Counted from the stretch's first letter, positions 8,354 through 17,875 are shown. The stretch: 64,000 bases of DNA from Leeuwenhoekiella aestuarii (GCF_004104055.1 NZ_QOVJ01000006.1:124001-188000); one strand, 5' to 3'. Numbers and translations: made by a program. Notes: generated by a model not told the origin, from the sequence alone.

Positions 8354-9499
8354 TTAATTTTTGATTGTTTCTGAAGGTAGTATTTCTTCAACTTTTTCCT
8401 CAGGCTTAATACGCTTTTGAAGCAGTAAAATTTGCCCTAAGTGACTTGACTGATGTTCCATCACATGAAACCAGCCGTAAAAATTGGTCATTCCCGCTCC
8501 GGGAATTTCTTCCTGTAGCCAGGCATCATCACGCTTGGCGAGTTCTTTTTTAGTTTCAGCCCGCACTTCATTATAAATATCTAAATAATAACCGACCTCG
8601 TGACCTTTAAATGCTTCTCTTCCACTAGCTCCCAAATCTAAAGCAGAGCCCCATTTTTCTTCTTCTTCTTTGTTGAAAAAACGACCTTCAAAAGTCATTA
8701 CCTGATACAATTTTTCGGCAGCAGCCAAATGCATAATCAATGCACCTATGCTGTTTGCTTTTTCGTCCATCAAATAATCCAATTCATAAACGGAATGTTT
8801 TTGTACCGAACCTTCAACCCGCTCTTTCATCGCGTCAAGCATACTGACTAAAACGCCCATCTGTGGCGTGTAGCCGTCTTCAGCAACAATTTCCATAGGT
8901 CGCGGTGGAGTTACGCCGCGGCCTTTTATTAAAATGGCCTGAGTGCCTGCGGTGGAATCTTCCGTTACCTGAGGATCATATTCTTTAATTTTAAGTTGCT
9001 CTCCTTCCACGATACCACTACTCCAGCCGCTTAACGGATTCTTTGTTGTACTCAGTTCAAAAGAGGCATTTTGAATAGGCGCTTCCACAAAATTCCCGTT
9101 TTCGTCTTGGATAAGCAGTTTAAGATCATCAAAATAGAAATCTCCATTTCGCATACACAACCCACCAATACTTAAGGTTTTTGCTTCTTGATCAAATGAT
9201 CCTTCAATGGTATACGCCTTCCAGTTTTCTGAAGTAGCCGGGCGATCCATCATATTATCAAAAAAGCCGGTTTCTTTGTTTTTATTGTCTACGCGCGCCC
9301 ACAATCCTGCTACGCCTTCGGGATCTTCTGTAATTACTTTAATTTTTCCGGTAAGCTTAAAGTCCACTTCTTTATCAGCCTGCACGTCAATAGTCTGAGT
9401 AAAAGAAGTCCAGCTTCTTGAAATTGCGTCTTGAGCACTGGCAGGAATCGAAATAGCCGTAAATAACAGAAAAAGGAGTCTGGTAGTTTTGAATTGCAT
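8354..9499 (-). CDS. Secreted two-domain protein with C-terminal DinB-like domain
   Basis: 381 residues. A signal peptide (MQFKTTRLLFLLFTAISIPASA-Q) is followed by a beta-rich region (about 25-165; DFYFDDLKLLIQ and FELS resemble jelly-roll carbohydrate-binding modules). The C-terminal half (about 215-365) is a DinB/DUF664 four-helix domain with metal-type histidines (LIMHLAAAEK and HVMEHQSSHLGQI). DinB-like enzymes are normally cytoplasmic thiol-dependent hydrolases or transferases, so export is notable. First of a tightly packed DinB-Nudix-LytTR group. Function unknown. Confidence 0.8.
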   Translation of the reverse strand: MQFKTTRLLFLLFTAISIPASAQDAISRSWTSFTQTIDVQADKEVDFKLTGKIKVITEDPEGVAGLWARVDNKNKETGFFDNMMDRPATSENWKAYTIEGSFDQEAKTLSIGGLCMRNGDFYFDDLKLLIQDENGNFVEAPIQNASFELSTTKNPLSGWSSGIVEGEQLKIKEYDPQVTEDSTAGTQAILIKGRGVTPPRPMEIVAEDGYTPQMGVLVSMLDAMKERVEGSVQKHSVYELDYLMDEKANSIGALIMHLAAAEKLYQVMTFEGRFFNKEEEEKWGSALDLGASGREAFKGHEVGYYLDIYNEVRAETKKELAKRDDAWLQEEIPGAGMTNFYGWFHVMEHQSSHLGQILLLQKRIKPEEKVEEILPSETIKN

Positions 9500-9562
9500 G
9501 GTTGTTCAGGTTTTGGTTCCCTTAATAGACCGGTAAACATGTTAAACGTTACAAAACCAGTC

Positions 9563-10303
9563 TTAAACCCGGTTTCTCGTCACTAGTGACAGCAGTACGT
9601 AAAGTATGATTATAAGCGGAATTGCCAGAAAAGTGAGCCAGAATAATAAAATTAAGGCAAGCAATAAAAACCCATAACGCACTTTATTTTCAGCAAATCC
9701 CCAGCTTTTAAATTTCAATGCAAAAAGCGGAATTTCAGCATTCAACATATAGCAACTCAAGACTGTTAATCCCAACAAAAACCAGGTGTTTGTAATCAAA
9801 CTTTCGGCAAGTTCAAAATCCTGGAATTGTACAATAAGCGGTAAACTCAAAATCAGCAACGCATTTGCCGGAGTCGGCAATCCTATAAAAGAAGTCGTTT
9901 GTCTGGTATCTATATTGAACTTAGCCAACCTAAATGCCGATGCCAGCGTGATCGCAAAGCCTAAAAACGGAATAAAAGAAATACTTTCCCAGGACATTCC
10001 GGCTTCTACCCAGCGTTCACCGGTATTCCAATGCTCCAGTTTATGCAGCATCTGAAACATCACCATTCCGGGCACCACCCCACTCGTCACAACATCTGCC
10101 AGCGAATCTAACTGCAGTCCGAGTTCGCCTTCCACTTTAAACATACGAGCAAAAAACCCATCAAAAAAATCAAAAAACACGCCGAAAACCACAGCATATG
10201 CCGCATAATCCAAATGACCGGTTGCTGCAAAAAAAGCTCCAAGCATTCCACAAAATAGGTTGGCCATCGTAAAGGCATTTGGGATATAGCTTTTTATATT
10301 CAT
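9563..10303 (-). CDS. pssA: CDP-diacylglycerol-serine O-phosphatidyltransferase
   Basis: Makes phosphatidylserine, the precursor of phosphatidylethanolamine. About 247 residues, mostly membrane helices. The CDP-alcohol phosphotransferase motif is exact: DG-x2-AR-x8-G-x3-D-x3-D (from DGFFAR to DSLAD). The start chosen is the ATG at 10303 (MNIKSYIPN), which matches where family members begin. The frame stays open 29 codons further up to 10390, but that extension looks non-coding. Terminates 63 bases before the DinB-like gene. Confidence 0.93.
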   Translation of the reverse strand: MNIKSYIPNAFTMANLFCGMLGAFFAATGHLDYAAYAVVFGVFFDFFDGFFARMFKVEGELGLQLDSLADVVTSGVVPGMVMFQMLHKLEHWNTGERWVEAGMSWESISFIPFLGFAITLASAFRLAKFNIDTRQTTSFIGLPTPANALLILSLPLIVQFQDFELAESLITNTWFLLGLTVLSCYMLNAEIPLFALKFKSWGFAENKVRYGFLLLALILLFWLTFLAIPLIIILYVLLSLVTRNRV

Positions 10304-10493
10304 CGTGTTTAAAATTTTATAGTGTTTCTCAAGACTTGTGCTTGGGGATAAAAATAGCGAAAAACATGTGGCCAAAAGCAACCTTGGCAATCTCCTAACG
10401 TTTTAAACAGAAAACCGACACTGCTCCCTGCTCTAAAAATAAAGTTTAAATTCTCAAGGTATTTAATCAACTTTACCCCAAAAACTTAACCGG

Positions 10494-11564
10494 TTGACAC
10501 GAGTTCTACTTTTACTATTTTTATCGCTAAGCGTTACAACCGTAACAGCACAAGCTGTGCGTAAATATTCTAATGAATTTTTGAATATTGGGGTTGACGC
10601 CGCTTCTTTAGCAATGGGTAATGCTGTAGTTGCAAGTACTAATGACGTGAATAGCGGCTACTGGAATCCTGCCGGACTCGTAAACCTGGAGGACAATCAA
10701 CTTGCTCTTATGCACGCGAGTTATTTTGCCAATATTGCGCTTTACGATTATGCAGGTTTTGCAAAACCGCTAGACGACCGCAGTACGCTGGGTGTTTCGC
10801 TTATTCGTTTTGGAGTTGATGATATTTTAAATACAACCCAATTAATTGATGCTGACGGAAACATAGATTACAATCGCATCAGCCTTTTTTCTACTGCAGA
10901 TTATGCATTTACAGTTTCATATGCCAGAGAATTGCCAGTGCAAGGCTTAAATATTGGGGCTAATGCAAAAATTATACGCAGAATCATCGGTGATTTTGCT
11001 TCGAGTTGGGGTTTTGGGATTGACTTTGGAATTCAATATTCGAGTGGAAACTGGAATTTTGGTTTGATGGCGCGAGATATTACAACCTCTGTAAATACAT
11101 GGGCAATTGACGAAGAAGCCTTTGCTACCATACGGGATGCTGTTGCAGGACAAAACCAAGAACTGCCCGAGACCTTAGAAATAACCATCCCAAAACTACA
11201 ACTAGGCGTTTCCCGCAACTGGGAAATTCATTATGATTATACGATAAAAGCTGAAGTTGATTTGCTGATGCGTTTTACCCAAACCAATGACATTTTCTCA
11301 AGTGCTTCTGTAAGCGCTACACCAGCAGCCGGATTTGAATTTGGGTATACCGGAATCGTCTTTTTAAGAGCCGGCGTTGGGAACTTTCAGGAAATCACGC
11401 AACTGGACGGAAGCAACCGAATCGGTTTTCAACCCAATATTGGTGTAGGCTTTCAATACAAAGGCATCCACATCGATTATGCCCTTACCGATATTGGTGA
11501 TCAAAGTGCTGCAATCTACTCTAATATTTTCTCATTAAAATTAGATTGGGAATTGTTTCGATAG
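10494..11564 (+). CDS. PorV/PorQ family outer-membrane protein
   Basis: 356 residues with signal peptide (cleavage near TVTAQA) and an outer-membrane barrel pattern of the PorV/PorQ (UPF0164-like) group: ASLAMGNAVVAST, SGYWNPAGL and repeated aromatic strands ending SLKLDWELFR. PorV is the shuttle of the type IX secretion system. This protein is a paralogous relative, and no other T9SS genes are nearby, so a direct role is not shown. The start is TTG at 10494, with no ATG before the signal peptide. Single gene, divergent from pssA. Confidence 0.8.
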   Translation: MTRVLLLLFLSLSVTTVTAQAVRKYSNEFLNIGVDAASLAMGNAVVASTNDVNSGYWNPAGLVNLEDNQLALMHASYFANIALYDYAGFAKPLDDRSTLGVSLIRFGVDDILNTTQLIDADGNIDYNRISLFSTADYAFTVSYARELPVQGLNIGANAKIIRRIIGDFASSWGFGIDFGIQYSSGNWNFGLMARDITTSVNTWAIDEEAFATIRDAVAGQNQELPETLEITIPKLQLGVSRNWEIHYDYTIKAEVDLLMRFTQTNDIFSSASVSATPAAGFEFGYTGIVFLRAGVGNFQEITQLDGSNRIGFQPNIGVGFQYKGIHIDYALTDIGDQSAAIYSNIFSLKLDWELFR

Positions 11565-11586
11565 ACTCGGTTTAATCTTTAAATAC

Positions 11587-11612
11587 ATTTCGACTGCGCT
11601 CAATGTGACAGC
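11587..11612. repeat. Short dispersed-repeat-like tract
   Basis: The tract ATTTCGACTGCGCTCAATG, followed by TGACAG, resembles a short sequence I recall as scattered between genes in many Bacteroidota. Only one clear copy is in this window, so the repeat status rests on recollection, not on the sequence here. Confidence 0.3.
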
Positions 11613-11639
11613 GAACTCAGAATAAGAAATCTGTAACTT

Positions 11640-12320
11640 TTAATTCGCTTTTGTAGCTCTAAGCATTTCTCGTTTTCCGGGTGGACCGGGTAAACGTTCT
11701 ACAGCAAAACCTACGGCCTGCATGGCACGACGCACACTGCCTTTAGCCGCATAGGTTACTAAAACTCCGTTTGCTTTTAAGGCCGCATACATCTTCTCAA
11801 AAATAGATTCGCCCCAAAGCTCGGGTTGAACACGAGCCCCAAAAGCATCAAAGTAAATCAGATTATGCTGATCCTTATCGGTAATCGTTTCAAAAATTTG
11901 CTGGCGTTTTTTTAGCTGAAATTTTTTAGTGATTGTAGCAGCAACCTCCCAATCGGTTTGATGCATGCTGTTAAATACATCTTCGTAATTTTTAGCTTCT
12001 ATAGCTTCCAGATAATTGAGTTGCTCTATTTCTTCCATAGAAACAGGATAAGCTTCGACTCCTTCATAGCTTATAACAAGTTGTTTGTTTTCAGCATGAA
12101 TTAACGTAAGTAAGGCATTCAAACCCGTACCAAAACCTATTTCCAGAATATCAAGCTGAGAAGCTTCAGGATGCTTTTCGAGAAAAAAATCAAATCCCAT
12201 TTTAAGAAATACGTGCCTCGCTTCCTGCACCGCGCCGTGCATAGAATGGTATTGCTCATTCCACTCAACTAACTGTATGGTAGTTGAACCGTCACCTGTT
12301 CTTACGATTTTGCGCTCCAA
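11640..12320 (-). CDS. mnmD: tRNA (mnm5s2U34) methyltransferase MnmD
   Basis: SAM-dependent methyltransferase that completes mnm5 modification at the wobble uridine of tRNAs. In many bacteria it is the N-terminal half of MnmC; here it stands alone without the FAD oxidase half. About 226 residues. Motifs: RTGDGSTTI, QYHSMHGAVQEA, the SAM site LEIGFGTGLNAL, and YFDAFGARVQPELW. The start chosen is TTG at 12320, placing the Met 7 residues before TGDGS and one base after the preceding stop. ATG at 12344 would overlap the DUF4920 gene by 23 bases. Confidence 0.88.
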   Translation of the reverse strand: MERKIVRTGDGSTTIQLVEWNEQYHSMHGAVQEARHVFLKMGFDFFLEKHPEASQLDILEIGFGTGLNALLTLIHAENKQLVISYEGVEAYPVSMEEIEQLNYLEAIEAKNYEDVFNSMHQTDWEVAATITKKFQLKKRQQIFETITDKDQHNLIYFDAFGARVQPELWGESIFEKMYAALKANGVLVTYAAKGSVRRAMQAVGFAVERLPGPPGKREMLRATKAN

Positions 12321-12321
12321 A

Positions 12322-12834
12322 TTACTCTTCGATTTTAACGCCACTTGCCGTAAAACCTAGCGTCTTTTTAGGAAGTGTAATCGCTGCTATTTCAGCTTCA
12401 CTTTTACCTCCGTCTTCAGCATAATGCTGCTGTTCTTCTACAGAAGTCTCACTGATAAAAGCTTCGCCATGAACTACAACCTTTTTCTCACTTAGATCTT
12501 TTGGCACAAAAAAACCATAATCTTTAAATTTAACCATCACAGGATCCGCAGCTCCAACATCTACGGTCATCCAGCAGCCTTTTGCCTGACACACTTCTTC
12601 TACCGAACCTTCAAAAGTGACGTTAACAGTATCTCCCACTTTAAGATTCTTGTAGATATCACCTAATTCAAAAGCAGTAAGTGTTGTTTCATTTTTGAAG
12701 TCATCTCCAAAAACATTCAATGCAGAAGCGGTAGGTACTTCAGAAATAGTCGCAACCTCCTCCTGTTGCGAACCTGTTTCTTTACAGGAGATTATACTCA
12801 ATCCTAATAGTGTTAAAATAAAAAACTGTTTCAT
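12322..12834 (-). CDS. DUF4920 lipoprotein
   Basis: 170 residues. Lipoprotein signal with SIISC lipobox (Cys17). The rest is a small beta-rich domain of the DUF4920 family (VGDTVNVTFEGSVEEVCQAKGCW, then KFKDYGFFVPKDL), which has a conserved Cys pair (C-x4-C) that may bind a metal or form a disulfide. Function unknown. It precedes mnmD with almost no gap, so the two share a transcript. Confidence 0.82.
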   Translation of the reverse strand: MKQFFILTLLGLSIISCKETGSQQEEVATISEVPTASALNVFGDDFKNETTLTAFELGDIYKNLKVGDTVNVTFEGSVEEVCQAKGCWMTVDVGAADPVMVKFKDYGFFVPKDLSEKKVVVHGEAFISETSVEEQQHYAEDGGKSEAEIAAITLPKKTLGFTASGVKIEE

Positions 12835-12910
12835 AACGCTTAATTTTATAAATATCAGAGCAGCTTGTAAATTTAATCAATTCTTGAGGTTACATACTTT
12901 GAGAAAATGA

Positions 12911-12918
12911 TAAATTTG
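12911..12918 (+). promoter_or_regulatory. Possible -7 box for ilvE
   Basis: TAAATTTG fits TAnnTTTG and sits 20 bases before the ilvE ATG. The best upstream TTG (12884) is 24 bases away, slightly long. Moderate support only. Confidence 0.35.
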
Positions 12919-12938
12919 TACCCATAAATTAGATAAAA

Positions 12939-14009
12939 ATGACAGATACATTAAAAGTAACCAAGATTAGCAAATCTAAGATCGACCAGGTTGATTTTAG
13001 CAACCTTGCTTTTGGTACCGTCTTTACAGATCATATGTTTGTTTGTGAGTATAAAAACGGAGCTTGGCAAACTCCAGAAATTCTTCCTTATGGTCCGCTA
13101 CAAATGGATCCTTCTGCTAAGGTCTTTCATTATGGTCAGGCTGTTTTTGAAGGAATGAAGGCTTACAAAGATGATAACGGAGACGTTTTTATGTTTCGCC
13201 CTGAAGAAAACTTCAACCGTATCAACAAATCAAGTGAGCGTCTTGCAATGCCTGCTTTTGACAAAGCGTATTTTTTTGATGGTCTAAACACACTTTTGAA
13301 TCTTGACAAAGACTGGATCAAACCGGGAGAAAGCAACTCGCTTTACATTCGCCCGTTTGTGATTGCTACAGAGAATGGTGTTTCTGCCTCTCCTGCTACC
13401 GAATACAAATTCATCATCATTTGTGCACCTGCTCAGGCGTATTACAGCGGTGAAGTGCGCGTACTATTTGCAGACCATTACAGCCGTTCTGCTGACGGTG
13501 GTGTAGGTTTTGCTAAAGCTGCTGGTAACTATGCTGCACAATTTTATCCCACTGAACTTGCAAAAGAAAAAGGATACAATCAAGTGGTATGGACAGATGC
13601 CAACACGCACGAATACCTTGAAGAAGCCGGAACGATGAACGTATTCTTTAGAGTTAACGACACCTTGTTAACTGCTCCTACTAACGATCGTATTCTTGAC
13701 GGAATTACCCGTAAAAGTTTGATCGAATTAGCAAAAAGTCAAGGGATCAACGTGGAAGTACGCCCGGTAAGAGTTTCAGAAATTGTAGAAGCTGCAGAAA
13801 ACGGTTCTTTAAAAGAAATGTTTGGCGCAGGTACTGCCGCTGTAATCTCTCCTATTTCTGGGTTTACACATAAGGATAAACAATTTGACCTTCCTAAGCC
13901 GGAAGATGCTTATTCAACAAAACTTAAAAAACAATTAACCGAGTTACAGGCTAATCGCGCTGAAGATCCTTTTGGATGGCGTTATGAAGTACCTGTATTA
14001 GAGGTGTAA
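12939..14009 (+). CDS. ilvE: Branched-chain amino acid aminotransferase
   Basis: PLP enzyme that interconverts Leu, Ile and Val with their 2-oxo acids. 356 residues, the length of the class IV BCAT (group 2, mitochondrial-like) form. Visible: FHYGQAVFEGMKAY, SLYIRPF, the PLP Lys region GFAKAAGNYAA, EEAGTMNVFF and ITRKSLIELA. Monocistronic: promoter-like sequence upstream, strong terminator hairpin downstream. Confidence 0.96.
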   Translation: MTDTLKVTKISKSKIDQVDFSNLAFGTVFTDHMFVCEYKNGAWQTPEILPYGPLQMDPSAKVFHYGQAVFEGMKAYKDDNGDVFMFRPEENFNRINKSSERLAMPAFDKAYFFDGLNTLLNLDKDWIKPGESNSLYIRPFVIATENGVSASPATEYKFIIICAPAQAYYSGEVRVLFADHYSRSADGGVGFAKAAGNYAAQFYPTELAKEKGYNQVVWTDANTHEYLEEAGTMNVFFRVNDTLLTAPTNDRILDGITRKSLIELAKSQGINVEVRPVRVSEIVEAAENGSLKEMFGAGTAAVISPISGFTHKDKQFDLPKPEDAYSTKLKKQLTELQANRAEDPFGWRYEVPVLEV

Positions 14010-14020
14010 TTTTAAACTAT

Positions 14021-14046
14021 TTCGAGGCAAGTTTCGGGATATAAAG
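14021..14046. repeat. Partial copy of dispersed repeat (5' half)
   Basis: TTCGAGGCAAGTTTCGGGAT resembles the 5' half of the repeat seen in full at 24872-24915. The palindromic 3' half is missing here. Confidence 0.35.
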
Positions 14047-14071
14047 CCCTTCGGCCGTGCCCAATATAACA

Positions 14072-14106
14072 AAAGCATCTTGCATTAATTTGCAAGATGC
14101 TTTTTT
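14072..14106 (+). terminator. Terminator after ilvE
   Basis: Perfect hairpin: AAAGCATCTTGCA, loop TTAATT, TGCAAGATGCTTT, running into a T tract. Placed 63 bases after the ilvE stop. Confidence 0.85.
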
Positions 14107-14132
14107 AGTTTTCAGCAAGTCTGCTTCAGGGT

Positions 14133-14163
14133 TTTGTGTTTGTATTCTTTAGGCGTATTTTTG
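14133..14163 (+). promoter_or_regulatory. Promoter of the cyclophilin-FKBP gene
   Basis: -33 TTTG (14133-14136), 19-base spacer, -7 TATTTTTG (14156-14163). This is the full Bacteroidota promoter pattern, 23 bases before the ATG and right after the ilvE terminator. The same 19-base spacing occurs at the kynU promoter. Confidence 0.7.
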
Positions 14164-14186
14164 CACCTCATTTTTAAACCGAAGAC

Positions 14187-15119
14187 ATGCAAGACGGAAT
14201 ATATGCTAAGTTTCACACCTCAAAAGGTGAAATATTAGTAAAACTAGAACACGAGAAAACACCTGGAACGGTAGGTAACTTTGTTGCTTTAGCCGAAGGG
14301 AATCTTGAAAATTCAGCTAAAAAACAAGGAACACCTTATTACGACGGATTGAAATTTCACCGTGTGATTCCAGACTTTATGATTCAAGGTGGTTGCCCAC
14401 AAGGCACCGGTACCGGAAACCCAGGATATCAGTTTGACGATGAGTTTGACGATAGCTTAAAGCATGATGCTCCAGGAAAACTTTCTATGGCAAACGCCGG
14501 TCCGGGAACAAACGGAAGTCAGTTTTTTATTACCCACACCGCTACGCCTTGGTTAGATGGTAAGCATACCGTTTTTGGAAGCGTAATTGAAGGGCAGGAT
14601 ATCGTTGATGCAATCGCACAGGGAGATCAGATTGAGACCCTTAAAATCATTCGTGAAGGAGAGGAAGCACAAAACTTTAATGCGGTTGAAGCTTTTAGAA
14701 CTTTTGAAGGTGCTCGTGAAAAACGCATTGCAGAAGAGCGTGCAAAAAAGGCAGAAGCTCTTAACAAACTAAGCGAAGGTTTTAAAGAAACTAAAAGCGG
14801 ATTGCGCTACCAGATCATTCAAGAAGGTAACGGTAAAAAAGCAGAAACCGGCAAAACAGTTTCCGTACACTACAAAGGTCAGTTAGCTGACGGTACCGTT
14901 TTTGACTCTTCTTATAAAAGAAACCAGCCTTTAGATTTTCAGGTAGGTGTAGGTCAGGTAATCGCGGGTTGGGATGAAGGTATTGGCCTATTAAAAGTGG
15001 GTGACAAAGCGCGCTTTGTAATCCCTTCTGATTTAGGATACGGAAGTCGCGGTGCAGGCGGTGTGATTCCACCAGATGCGATTCTTGTATTTGATGTAGA
15101 ATTAATGGATGTAAAATAA
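14187..15119 (+). CDS. Dual-domain immunophilin: cyclophilin-FKBP fusion prolyl isomerase
   Basis: Peptidyl-prolyl cis-trans isomerase with two unrelated catalytic domains on one chain. Residues about 4-165 are cyclophilin ([34 protein letters not shown]). A charged helical linker follows (about 170-195, [13 protein letters not shown]). Residues about 205-310 are FKBP ([42 protein letters not shown]). No signal peptide, so cytoplasmic. Such dual-family immunophilins have been described in flavobacteria and in Toxoplasma. Own promoter and terminator. Confidence 0.93.
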   Translation: MQDGIYAKFHTSKGEILVKLEHEKTPGTVGNFVALAEGNLENSAKKQGTPYYDGLKFHRVIPDFMIQGGCPQGTGTGNPGYQFDDEFDDSLKHDAPGKLSMANAGPGTNGSQFFITHTATPWLDGKHTVFGSVIEGQDIVDAIAQGDQIETLKIIREGEEAQNFNAVEAFRTFEGAREKRIAEERAKKAEALNKLSEGFKETKSGLRYQIIQEGNGKKAETGKTVSVHYKGQLADGTVFDSSYKRNQPLDFQVGVGQVIAGWDEGIGLLKVGDKARFVIPSDLGYGSRGAGGVIPPDAILVFDVELMDVK

Positions 15120-15144
15120 GGTTACACAAACCTATTGAAATACT

Positions 15145-15172
15145 AAAGCCACCTCTTCAGGTGGCTTTTTCT
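15145..15172 (+). terminator. Terminator after the immunophilin gene
   Basis: Hairpin AAAGCCACCT, loop CTTC, AGGTGGCTTT, followed by T-rich sequence, 25 bases after the stop. Confidence 0.85.
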
Positions 15173-15266
15173 TATTTAGTATGTCTTCACTTTTAAACAC
15201 TTAAGAGATTTGGTCGTCCGTATTCAATTTCTTATTTTAAAAAGACAACCAATAAAACAAAAAATT

Positions 15267-15455
15267 ATGGGAAAAGGAGATCAAAAAACCAAACGCGGAA
15301 AAATACATCGAGGTACTTACGGTAAGTTAAGATCTCGAAAAAATAAGAAAAGAGCCGCGACAACAGCTGATGTACCAACTAAGCAAACTGCTACCAAAAC
15401 AAAAGAGGCCGGAAAAACGACCTCTGATAAAAGTTTAGCTGATAAAAAACCTTAA
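15267..15455 (+). CDS. 30S ribosomal protein THX
   Basis: 62 residues. The N-terminal MGKGDQKTKRGKIHRGTYGK is the THX signature: a very basic peptide that sits in a cavity at the top of the 30S head. The C-terminal 35 residues form a low-complexity Lys/Thr/Ala tail found only in some lineages. The ATG at 15267 is used; an in-frame upstream extension to 15210 would precede the conserved start with unrelated sequence. Confidence 0.9.
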   Translation: MGKGDQKTKRGKIHRGTYGKLRSRKNKKRAATTADVPTKQTATKTKEAGKTTSDKSLADKKP

Positions 15456-15459
15456 TAGT

Positions 15460-16224
15460 TTAACGAACAAATACAAGTTCGTTTTTATCTAAATCAGAGT
15501 ATTGCTCACTGAAGCCGTACCCGTCATAATCAAAGCCCTTGAGTTCTTCTATGGTCTTTACATCCTTATCTATAATGTATCGCACCATAGAACCTCGGGC
15601 TTTTTTAGCATAAAAAGAGATTATTTTAAGCTTTCCGTTTTTATAGTCTTTAAAAACCGGAGTAATTACAGGAACTTTTAATTGTTCAGGTTTAACCGAT
15701 TTAAAATATTCGTTACTCGCTAGATTTAAAAACAACTCATCGTCTTTAAGCTCTGCATTTAAAGCTTCAGTAATCTTATCGTCCCAGAATTCATAAAGAT
15801 CCTCTGTTCGACCCGATTTCAATTTCGTTCCCATTTCCAGGCGATAAGCTTGCATCAAGTCAAAGGGTTTTAAAACTCCGTACAAACCGGAAAGGATGCG
15901 CAGCGTATCTTCAAGCTTATCTAACTTTTCTGTCGGAATAGTGTAAGCGTCTAACCCCGTGTACACATCACCATTAAAAGCATAAACTGCTGGACGTGCA
16001 TTTTCTTTTGTAAAGGGAGTAGAGAATTCTTTATAACGCTGATAATTGAGATCAGCCAATTTATCACTGATACTCATCAGCTCAGCAATCTCAGCTTTAG
16101 TCTTGCGCTCTAATTTTTTGTTTAACGTATCAGCCTCCTCTAAAAATTGAGGCTGTGTACTACGTGTAGTAGGTAATTTTGATTCAAAATCAAGTGATTT
16201 TGCCGGGGAAACTACTGCTTTCAT
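15460..16224 (-). CDS. yaaA: Peroxide stress protein YaaA
   Basis: 254 residues, the full YaaA/DUF328 length. Conserved features: [10 protein letters not shown] at the N-terminus, [39 protein letters not shown], and the basic loop [13 protein letters not shown]. YaaA lowers free iron and limits oxidative DNA damage in E. coli; it has a DNA-binding fold. Convergent with the THX gene, with 4 bases between stops. Confidence 0.94.
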   Translation of the reverse strand: MKAVVSPAKSLDFESKLPTTRSTQPQFLEEADTLNKKLERKTKAEIAELMSISDKLADLNYQRYKEFSTPFTKENARPAVYAFNGDVYTGLDAYTIPTEKLDKLEDTLRILSGLYGVLKPFDLMQAYRLEMGTKLKSGRTEDLYEFWDDKITEALNAELKDDELFLNLASNEYFKSVKPEQLKVPVITPVFKDYKNGKLKIISFYAKKARGSMVRYIIDKDVKTIEELKGFDYDGYGFSEQYSDLDKNELVFVR

Positions 16225-16324
16225 TATAAATTTCTTTTACCCAAAAATAAGCATTACAGCGCTGTTGAATCTGTTCTTTTAATAAGTTTTAGGAATAGTG
16301 CAATAGATAATTGGGCAGTAAAAA

Positions 16325-17020
16325 CTAAACTCCAACAACTTTACGTTCATCACTTTCTATAAGTCCGTCACGCAGGCGAATCACACGATGTGCATGATCG
16401 GCAATATCTTCCTCATGCGTTACTAAGATCACGGTGTTTCCGGCAGCGTGAATGGCATCAAAAAGACTCATGATTTCTACCGAAGTCTTAGAGTCTAAGT
16501 TTCCGGTAGGTTCATCAGCAAGTATTATAGAGGGTTTATTAACCAAAGCGCGCCCTACAGCTACACGCTGACGCTGCCCCCCTGAAAGTTGATTGGGCTT
16601 ATGATCCATACGATCTGCAAGACCTACATCCTGCAACACTTCTTGTGCTCTGGCGTGACGCTCCGGTTTAGAATACCCGGCATACACCATGGGCAAGGCT
16701 ACATTATCTAATGCAGTCGTTCGCGGCAATAAATTAAAGGTCTGAAAAACAAAGCCGATTTCTTTATTACGCACCTCTGCAAGTTCGTCATCGGTCATTG
16801 AGCTTACATCACGAGAATTTAAAATATAAGTACCCGAAGTAGGTGTATCTAAGCAACCCAAAAGGTTCATCAACGTAGACTTACCAGAACCCGAAGGCCC
16901 CATAATCGCTACATACTCCCCTTTATCAATCTGTAAATCTATCCCTTTTAAAACGTGTACAATTTCATTTCCAAGCGGGAAATCACGCTTAATATTTGTA
17001 ATATCAATAAGGCTGCTCAT
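16325..17020 (-). CDS. ABC transporter ATP-binding protein, MacB/LolD type
   Basis: 231 residues. Walker [11 protein letters not shown]-loop VFQTFNLL, signature [15 protein letters not shown], Walker [14 protein letters not shown]-loop VTHE. This is the type VII (MacB/LolD/FtsE) family that uses periplasmic mechanotransmission. No permease lies next to it, so its partner cannot be told from this window. Confidence 0.9.
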   Translation of the reverse strand: MSSLIDITNIKRDFPLGNEIVHVLKGIDLQIDKGEYVAIMGPSGSGKSTLMNLLGCLDTPTSGTYILNSRDVSSMTDDELAEVRNKEIGFVFQTFNLLPRTTALDNVALPMVYAGYSKPERHARAQEVLQDVGLADRMDHKPNQLSGGQRQRVAVGRALVNKPSIILADEPTGNLDSKTSVEIMSLFDAIHAAGNTVILVTHEEDIADHAHRVIRLRDGLIESDERKVVGV

Positions 17021-17104
17021 AAACTGATCTCTAATTTAAATCAACACTAAAAGATAGTTGATTTTGAACAATGAGTAGCCAAAATACAGTTTGAGTTACA
17101 TTTT

Positions 17105-17875
17105 TTAGAGCCTAATTTTAAAATGCTCCTTAGCTTGCTCTTGCCTAAAGAATACAAAACCCAACCAAAAACAATCTACCGTTACCTGCACCTGAGGATG
17201 CTGTTTAATCGTTTCCCAAGCCTCAGTCATAGAGGCAGACCAATATATATCATCAAAAACCCATACAGAATCATTTTGAGCAGTTGGTAATAGCTGTTCA
17301 AAATACTCCAAAGTTGCCATTTTACTGTGATTTCCGTCAAAATAAATTAGATCATATTCGTTTTGCTCTACCTGTAAAAGGGTTTCCCTAAAATCACCCT
17401 TGATAATTTCAACATTTGAAATATGAGATTGAACCAAGTGTTTTCGAGCTATTTCAGAAGTCTCAGGACAACCTTCTAAAGTAGTCAGCTTTCCCGTTTT
17501 AGAAAGCGCTAAGGCTGATGTGGCTAGTCCTAGCGACGTACCTATCTCTAAAATGGACTTCGGTTTAAAATAAGAAACTACCCGATAGAGCAATTGCATT
17601 CTTTTAAAGCTTGCTCCGGCGAATTGTGCAATGGCTTTAACCTTACGCTTATTGGATTTAAAAACTCGTGAACCTGCCCCAAAATCAGTCACCTCAATAA
17701 CCTCATCACTCTTCAGTAATTCATTACGGTAATTTTGCAGAGGTTTATAATCCGTATATTTTTTACGATCGTAAAGACATTTTGTAACAAAAGAAAAAAT
17801 AAAAGGTGAGTGAACACCATGCTGATTAGTAGCTGTTTTTAAGAACTTAAGATATTCTTTGATCAAATACCACAT
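17105..17875 (-). CDS. Class I SAM-dependent methyltransferase
   Basis: 256 residues. SAM motif I SILEIGTSLGLATSALALS (about 140-160), acidic motif LTTLEGCPETSEIA, motif DLIYFDGNHSKMATLEYFEQLLP and WVFDDIYWS, as in the Methyltransf_24/O-methyltransferase group. The N-terminus (YLKFLKTATNQHGVHSPFIF) is distinctive; I recall it in Bacteroidota homologues. Substrate unknown. It starts 6 bases after the ABC-F gene and is probably co-transcribed with it. Confidence 0.8.
   Translation of the reverse strand: MWYLIKEYLKFLKTATNQHGVHSPFIFSFVTKCLYDRKKYTDYKPLQNYRNELLKSDEVIEVTDFGAGSRVFKSNKRKVKAIAQFAGASFKRMQLLYRVVSYFKPKSILEIGTSLGLATSALALSKTGKLTTLEGCPETSEIARKHLVQSHISNVEIIKGDFRETLLQVEQNEYDLIYFDGNHSKMATLEYFEQLLPTAQNDSVWVFDDIYWSASMTEAWETIKQHPQVQVTVDCFWLGFVFFRQEQAKEHFKIRL

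Noticed and set aside
10494-11564. PorV-like protein as true PorV of the type IX secretion system
   Set aside because: Family membership is fair, but no T9SS gene is nearby; several PorV/PorQ relatives exist per genome.
16325-17020. MacB-type ATPase as part of a macrolide exporter
   Set aside because: No MacB permease or membrane-fusion protein adjacent.
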